DNA from: Chitinophagales bacterium
Lineage (GTDB): Bacteria; Bacteroidota; Bacteroidia; Chitinophagales; JADIYW01
DNA: 43,987 nucleotides
NCBI GenBank assembly: GCA_019694955.1
Contig: JAIBAX010000037.1
Coordinates: 1 to 43,987, forward strand
Reading direction: 5' to 3'
In this document: in pieces, positions 41,052 to 43,987 of the stretch
Layout: every line of letters starts with the position of its first letter
Numbering within the stretch: the stretch's first letter is position 1
The notes under the pieces: model-generated
Seen by the model: the letters and a program-made list of their open reading frames with translations, nothing else
The model's database searches: none
Told to the model about the DNA's origin: nothing
Made by a program: the position numbers and the translations under genes

Positions 41052-41079
41052 GTAACAGATTTTTGAAATCATCTGTTAC
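41052..41079. promoter_or_regulatory. Inverted repeat GTAACAGAT / ATCTGTTAC at the acyltransferase start
   Basis: A perfect 9-bp inverted repeat (41052-41060 and 41071-41079) with a 10-nt centre, ending 2 bp upstream of the ATG at 41049 (minus strand). It covers the expected ribosome-binding region. It could be an mRNA hairpin or an operator. Confidence 0.6.
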
Positions 41080-41083
41080 CCCC

Positions 41084-41358
41084 GTTTAACTCAGGATAAC
41101 CATTAGAAATTTACTGAAAGAAAATTCTAATTCATATCTATTTCTGTACTCATTTTTCTGTCCTCAACGTAGCTTTTACTACGTCTGCGGGAGAAAAATT
41201 CCGTGCCTCATAGCTATTTTGTATAATTTCCTTTCGCTACAAAGTCTAATGCTTATCCAGAGTTTATTATTTCAAAAGTATGTTATATTATTTCTTTTTA
41301 CAAAGACATTTTTTTGTTAAAATCGGATAAAAATTATGATAATGATTTATATATATTG
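41084..41358. repeat. 275-bp interspersed repeat, copy 1
   Basis: Aligns over its whole length, roughly 80% or more by eye, with 43684-43957 in the same orientation. The strongest block (about 41100-41215) contains an ACGTAG-N6-CTACGT hairpin. Its end covers the last codons and stop of the TauE/SafE gene. It otherwise fills the gap between that gene and the acyltransferase gene. No ORF is convincing. Confidence 0.88.
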
Positions 41359-42203
41359 TATATAGATGTAATTATAATGAGAACGCCTACCATCCTTAAA
41401 AGTGTTGTAGGTTTAAAGAATTTGATAATATACGCTCCAATAGGTGCTGCCACTACTCCGCCAATAATTAATCCCAAAATTGGTTTCCAACTCTCTATTC
41501 CGACAAAGAACAAAAATACGCCTGTACTGATAAATGTTACAAAAAACTCAACAGTATTAACGGTGCCAATTATTTCTCGCGGAGAATCAGTTTTACTGAT
41601 AAGGTTAGAAGTAACGATAGGTCCCCAACCGCCACCACCGATAGCATCTAAAAATGAACCAAAAAAACCTAGCACAGGTGCATATTTGAGTGCATTTTCC
41701 TTTGGAACGATGGTTCTAAAACTTTTTACCAACAAGACTATCCCTAAAATTAAGAGGTATGCAGAAATATAAGGCTTGATGACCTTGCCGTCTACATAAT
41801 TGGACAAAATAACTGCGCCGAGAAAAGAACCAATGATTCCTGTAAAAAATAATTTGACGAAAAGTTTCTTATTGATATTCTTCATGGCGATATGACTCAA
41901 TCCTGAAACTCCGGTAGTAAATACTTCTGCGGTATGGACACTTGCCGAAACAACAGCAGGTGGTAATCCGAAGCCCAACAATAAGGAGGAACAGCTAACG
42001 CCATACGCCATTCCCAAAGCACCGTCAATGATTTGCGCCACAAATCCGGCGACAATAAATGTTATGAAAGTCCTGTCCAATGAAAATGTTTTTAATGATG
42101 GGTCTGGTGAATGTAATACTGACCAAATCAGAAACCCTAACACACTCAATTTCAGCACTATGATAACTGCTGCAATAATTTTTAAATTTACTTTGTTCTC
42201 CAT
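41334..42203 (-). CDS. TauE/SafE-family sulfite/organosulfonate permease
   Basis: A 289-residue inner-membrane protein with about eight helices. The two related halves each carry the family's Gly-rich motif: G-F-V-A-Q-I-I-D-G-A-L-G-M-A-Y-G (about 53-68) and G-F-F-G-S-F-L-D-A-I-G-G-G-G-W-G-P (about 175-191). The family moves sulfite, sulfoacetate and similar anions. It is 20 bp downstream of the porin gene, so inner- and outer-membrane transport are probably co-expressed. Its last codons lie within the 275-bp repeat, so the C-terminus may have been reshaped. Confidence 0.92.
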   Translation of the reverse strand: MENKVNLKIIAAVIIVLKLSVLGFLIWSVLHSPDPSLKTFSLDRTFITFIVAGFVAQIIDGALGMAYGVSCSSLLLGFGLPPAVVSASVHTAEVFTTGVSGLSHIAMKNINKKLFVKLFFTGIIGSFLGAVILSNYVDGKVIKPYISAYLLILGIVLLVKSFRTIVPKENALKYAPVLGFFGSFLDAIGGGGWGPIVTSNLISKTDSPREIIGTVNTVEFFVTFISTGVFLFFVGIESWKPILGLIIGGVVAAPIGAYIIKFFKPTTLLRMVGVLIIITSIYNIYKSLS

Positions 42204-42223
42204 TTTTGCAATATTTTTAAAAA

Positions 42224-43546
42224 TTAATCTTGTTTTTTGTACCTAAAAAATTCAGGGGTAATGGTTATCTGAACATAGGCCCATTGGTTGAACTTGTTGG
42301 TGACGGTATTTTTAACATACTCTAACCCTTCTGTTGGAAGTAAGAAAGAATAGCCTACCTCCAAGCCTATGATTTTATGTGGTTGATATTTGAATAGAAT
42401 GTCATTCTCAAAACCAAGTCCTTTGTCTAATTTCTCTCCTTTGTTAAACAAGTTATGGTGAGAACTGAAGTAGTGTATATTCTCACTTATAGAGATTTTA
42501 TCGTTGATTTTGTAATCAATAAATAGATACGGATTGAGTAACCCCCCACTTTTGGTGTCGCCCGGGAACCTGGTGAATTGGTCCATGAAGCCATTGAATC
42601 TGTGGGCGACACCGTACAAAGGAACAAATGAGTTAAACTTCTTATTAGTGGTATCTTCAACATCCTGTCCACTCAAAAACTCACCACCAATGCGGATCGT
42701 TGTATTTTTCAAAGCCGTAATCTTAAACTCCGGTTGTGCATACCATGCCAATATCTTTTGGTCTGCGGTCGTTTTTCCATATTGTATGTAGCTGTTTAAG
42801 GTAAGGTAGTATCCTTCTTTCTCCCACTCTATCCTACCACCTGTGGTATAGCGCATCTTCAATTTTTTCTTTTGATCTGCAACGGTAGACTCAAAACCAT
42901 CTCCTGCATGTAACAAAAACAAACTAAATCCCTTCGCATATTTCTGTTTATAACCAAAGATATTCAATAGCTTATAGTCTTCCGAAGAGACATCCTTCGG
43001 TGTATAACCTGAGCCGAAGAAATTCTCTGCCGATTGATTATAGGCTATAATGGCACTTGCATCTAATTTCTTATTTCCATTCTTATAATTAAACCTTAAT
43101 GCATCATGGCTTCTTGCCCAAACACGCCAGTCATTTTGTGCAAATAGGCGTTGATTATCATACATGATACGCTGGCGACCCAACTTTACAGAAAAGCCTT
43201 TCTTTAAAGGAACTTCTGCGTAACCTTCAAACAGATTAATGGAACCACCTCTATACTGTCCGCCATACTCCCCCCATACACGTGCATCCTGAATAGAAAT
43301 ATATGCGTCCACATATTTGGATTTAAAATCTAAGTTTAACCTAGTTCTGTTGTTTACAAAAATAGAAGGAGTCGTATCATCCGGAACCAATGTTCTGTAA
43401 CCATTCCTCACCTCGAATCGGGCCTTGAGTTCGGCACTTATGGCGAATTCTGTCGGTTTTACCACCTTGGTGGTATCCTGAGCATGTAATGAATTGAAGG
43501 TAAAAACACCTGTCAACCAAACAAAAAATAATATATACTTTTTCAT
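42224..43546 (-). CDS. Outer-membrane beta-barrel porin, alginate-export-like
   Basis: 440 residues from the ATG at 43546. The longer frame to 43675 runs through the promoter and is rejected; M-K-K-Y-I-L-F-F begins a clear signal peptide (cleavage near L-H-A-Q). The rest is amphipathic strands with aromatic girdles, and motifs K-L-G-R-Q-R-I-M-Y-D-N-Q-R-L-F-A and G-G-R-I-E-W typical of Alginate_exp-domain porins. It ends in an aromatic-containing strand (I-T-P-E-F-F-R-Y). Co-transcribed with the TauE/SafE permease, so an anion or organosulfonate channel is possible; alginate itself has no support here. Confidence 0.87.
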   Translation of the reverse strand: MKKYILFFVWLTGVFTFNSLHAQDTTKVVKPTEFAISAELKARFEVRNGYRTLVPDDTTPSIFVNNRTRLNLDFKSKYVDAYISIQDARVWGEYGGQYRGGSINLFEGYAEVPLKKGFSVKLGRQRIMYDNQRLFAQNDWRVWARSHDALRFNYKNGNKKLDASAIIAYNQSAENFFGSGYTPKDVSSEDYKLLNIFGYKQKYAKGFSLFLLHAGDGFESTVADQKKKLKMRYTTGGRIEWEKEGYYLTLNSYIQYGKTTADQKILAWYAQPEFKITALKNTTIRIGGEFLSGQDVEDTTNKKFNSFVPLYGVAHRFNGFMDQFTRFPGDTKSGGLLNPYLFIDYKINDKISISENIHYFSSHHNLFNKGEKLDKGLGFENDILFKYQPHKIIGLEVGYSFLLPTEGLEYVKNTVTNKFNQWAYVQITITPEFFRYKKQD

Positions 43547-43566
43547 AGGCAAAAAATTTAATGAGA

Positions 43567-43574
43567 CAAACTTA
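43567..43574 (-). promoter_or_regulatory. -7 element TAAGTTTG of the porin-TauE operon
   Basis: Exact TAnnTTTG match on the minus strand (43574-43567), 20 nt before the ATG at 43546. No TTG at -33; the spacer region is very AT-rich. Confidence 0.55.
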
Positions 43575-43683
43575 TCTATTAGTCGATATATTTTATAGAG
43601 TATATATGTTTGATAATATTTTAGTAATATTAAACCTCGGAGGTTGAATGTGTACTTTATAAACTTAAGTGCCAATCAGTTGG

Positions 43684-43957
43684 GTTTTAACTCAGTATCA
43701 GCATTAGAAATTTACTGGAAGAAAATTCTACTTCATATCTATTTCTGTATTCATTTTTCTATCTTCAACGTAGTTATTACTACGTCTGTGGGAGAAAAAT
43801 TCCGTGCCTCATAGCTACTTTGTAAATTCCTTTTGTCACAAAGTCCAACACTTATTCTTGGTTTATTATTTCAATGTATACTCTAAAATTTTCTTTAGAC
43901 AAAGACAATATTTTGTTAAAATCGGATAAAAACTATAAGAATGATTTATATGTATTG
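43684..43957. repeat. 275-bp interspersed repeat, copy 2
   Basis: Same orientation as 41084-41358. Conserved landmarks in order: CATTAGAAATTTACT, AAGAAAATTCTA, TTCATATCTATTTCTGTA, ACGTAG hairpin, GGGAGAAAAATTCCGTGCC, TTTATTATTTCAA, TTGTTAAAATCGGATAAAAA. The two copies bracket exactly the porin and permease genes. Confidence 0.88.
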
Positions 43958-43987
43958 GAATTCAAATGTTTTTTTTAAATTGTTGAT

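Larger units (their letters stand above)
43547..43987. other. Upstream region of the porin gene to the window end
   Basis: It contains the -7 element (43567-43574), a palindrome AACCTC-G-GAGGTT (43633-43645) about 60 bp further up, a common Bacteroidota intergenic palindrome type, and repeat copy 2 (43684-43957). No gene is visible. Confidence 0.7.

Noticed and set aside
41100-41215. Short conserved reading frames in both 275-bp repeat copies
   Set aside because: Two overlapping frames are equally preserved and changes do not favour third positions, so the conservation looks like DNA or RNA, not protein.
43900-43987. A possible duplicated TauE/SafE gene end in repeat copy 2
   Set aside because: The corresponding frame (…TYKSFL stop) is interrupted by a stop only about ten codons upstream, so no gene end is supported.

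Overview
The window reads as a chromosomal piece of an AT-rich member of the Bacteroidota, probably a free-living Chitinophagia/Saprospiria-type lineage (inference; no rRNA or other taxonomic marker is present). The evidence is: several proteins ending in a type IX secretion (T9SS) C-terminal sorting domain (YPNP start, GLY(I/L)L near the end); the Bacteroidota-type promoter TTG-N18-20-TAnnTTTG in front of many genes; the run miaB, sigma-54 activator, lptE, TPR protein, secG; and Bacteroidota-typical families such as the Alginate_exp-like porin and the ASPIC/UnbV protein. I saw no tRNA, rRNA, CRISPR array, integrase or transposase gene.

Layout. (1) 1-9414, oxidative and hydrolytic metabolism: a partly duplicated esterase gene and a Crp/Fnr regulator, a DUF4442 hot-dog protein with a Baeyer-Villiger-type monooxygenase, a parDE toxin-antitoxin pair with a palindromic operator on its promoter, a four-gene minus-strand operon (DUF3089 hydrolase, epoxide-hydrolase-like enzyme, SRPBCC protein, small membrane protein), a CDGSH iron-sulfur protein and a DUF445 membrane protein. 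(2) 9419-15018: an M90 (MtfA-like) peptidase, a Crp/Fnr regulator with a good target box in front of a DUF2892 gene, two overlapping genes for exported proteins, and a divergent SDR/MerR pair with a well-formed regulatory region. (3) 15062-32336, about 17 kb all on the minus strand. Read in the direction of transcription: miaB, sigma-54 activator, lptE, Glu-rich TPR protein, secG; then a 1653-residue T9SS-secreted repeat protein; then a TPR protein, a TPR-AAA ATPase and a TPR membrane protein; then a PlsB-like acyltransferase and gpsA. (4) 32426-43987: an ASPIC/UnbV secreted protein, an unknown helical protein, a split Hdr-like membrane iron-sulfur oxidoreductase, an AGMO-like hydroxylase, an OafA-type acyltransferase, and an outer-membrane porin with a TauE/SafE permease lying between two copies of a 275-bp repeat.

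The best candidate for an undescribed system is the three-gene TPR / TPR-AAA / TPR-membrane cassette (17814-21424). It looks like a membrane-recruited CDC48/Vps4-type remodelling machine with its own adaptors, encoded just downstream of a very large secreted protein. Other unexplained structure: a short palindromic element in three copies (one between 51-bp direct repeats), the 275-bp repeat pair, a 12 x 8-bp minisatellite, a duplicated esterase 3' end whose one visible difference hits the catalytic His codon, and three genes whose -7 promoter element ends 4-5 nt before the start codon, suggesting leaderless transcripts.

All positions and motifs were read by eye. Family names rest on recognised motifs, not on a database search.
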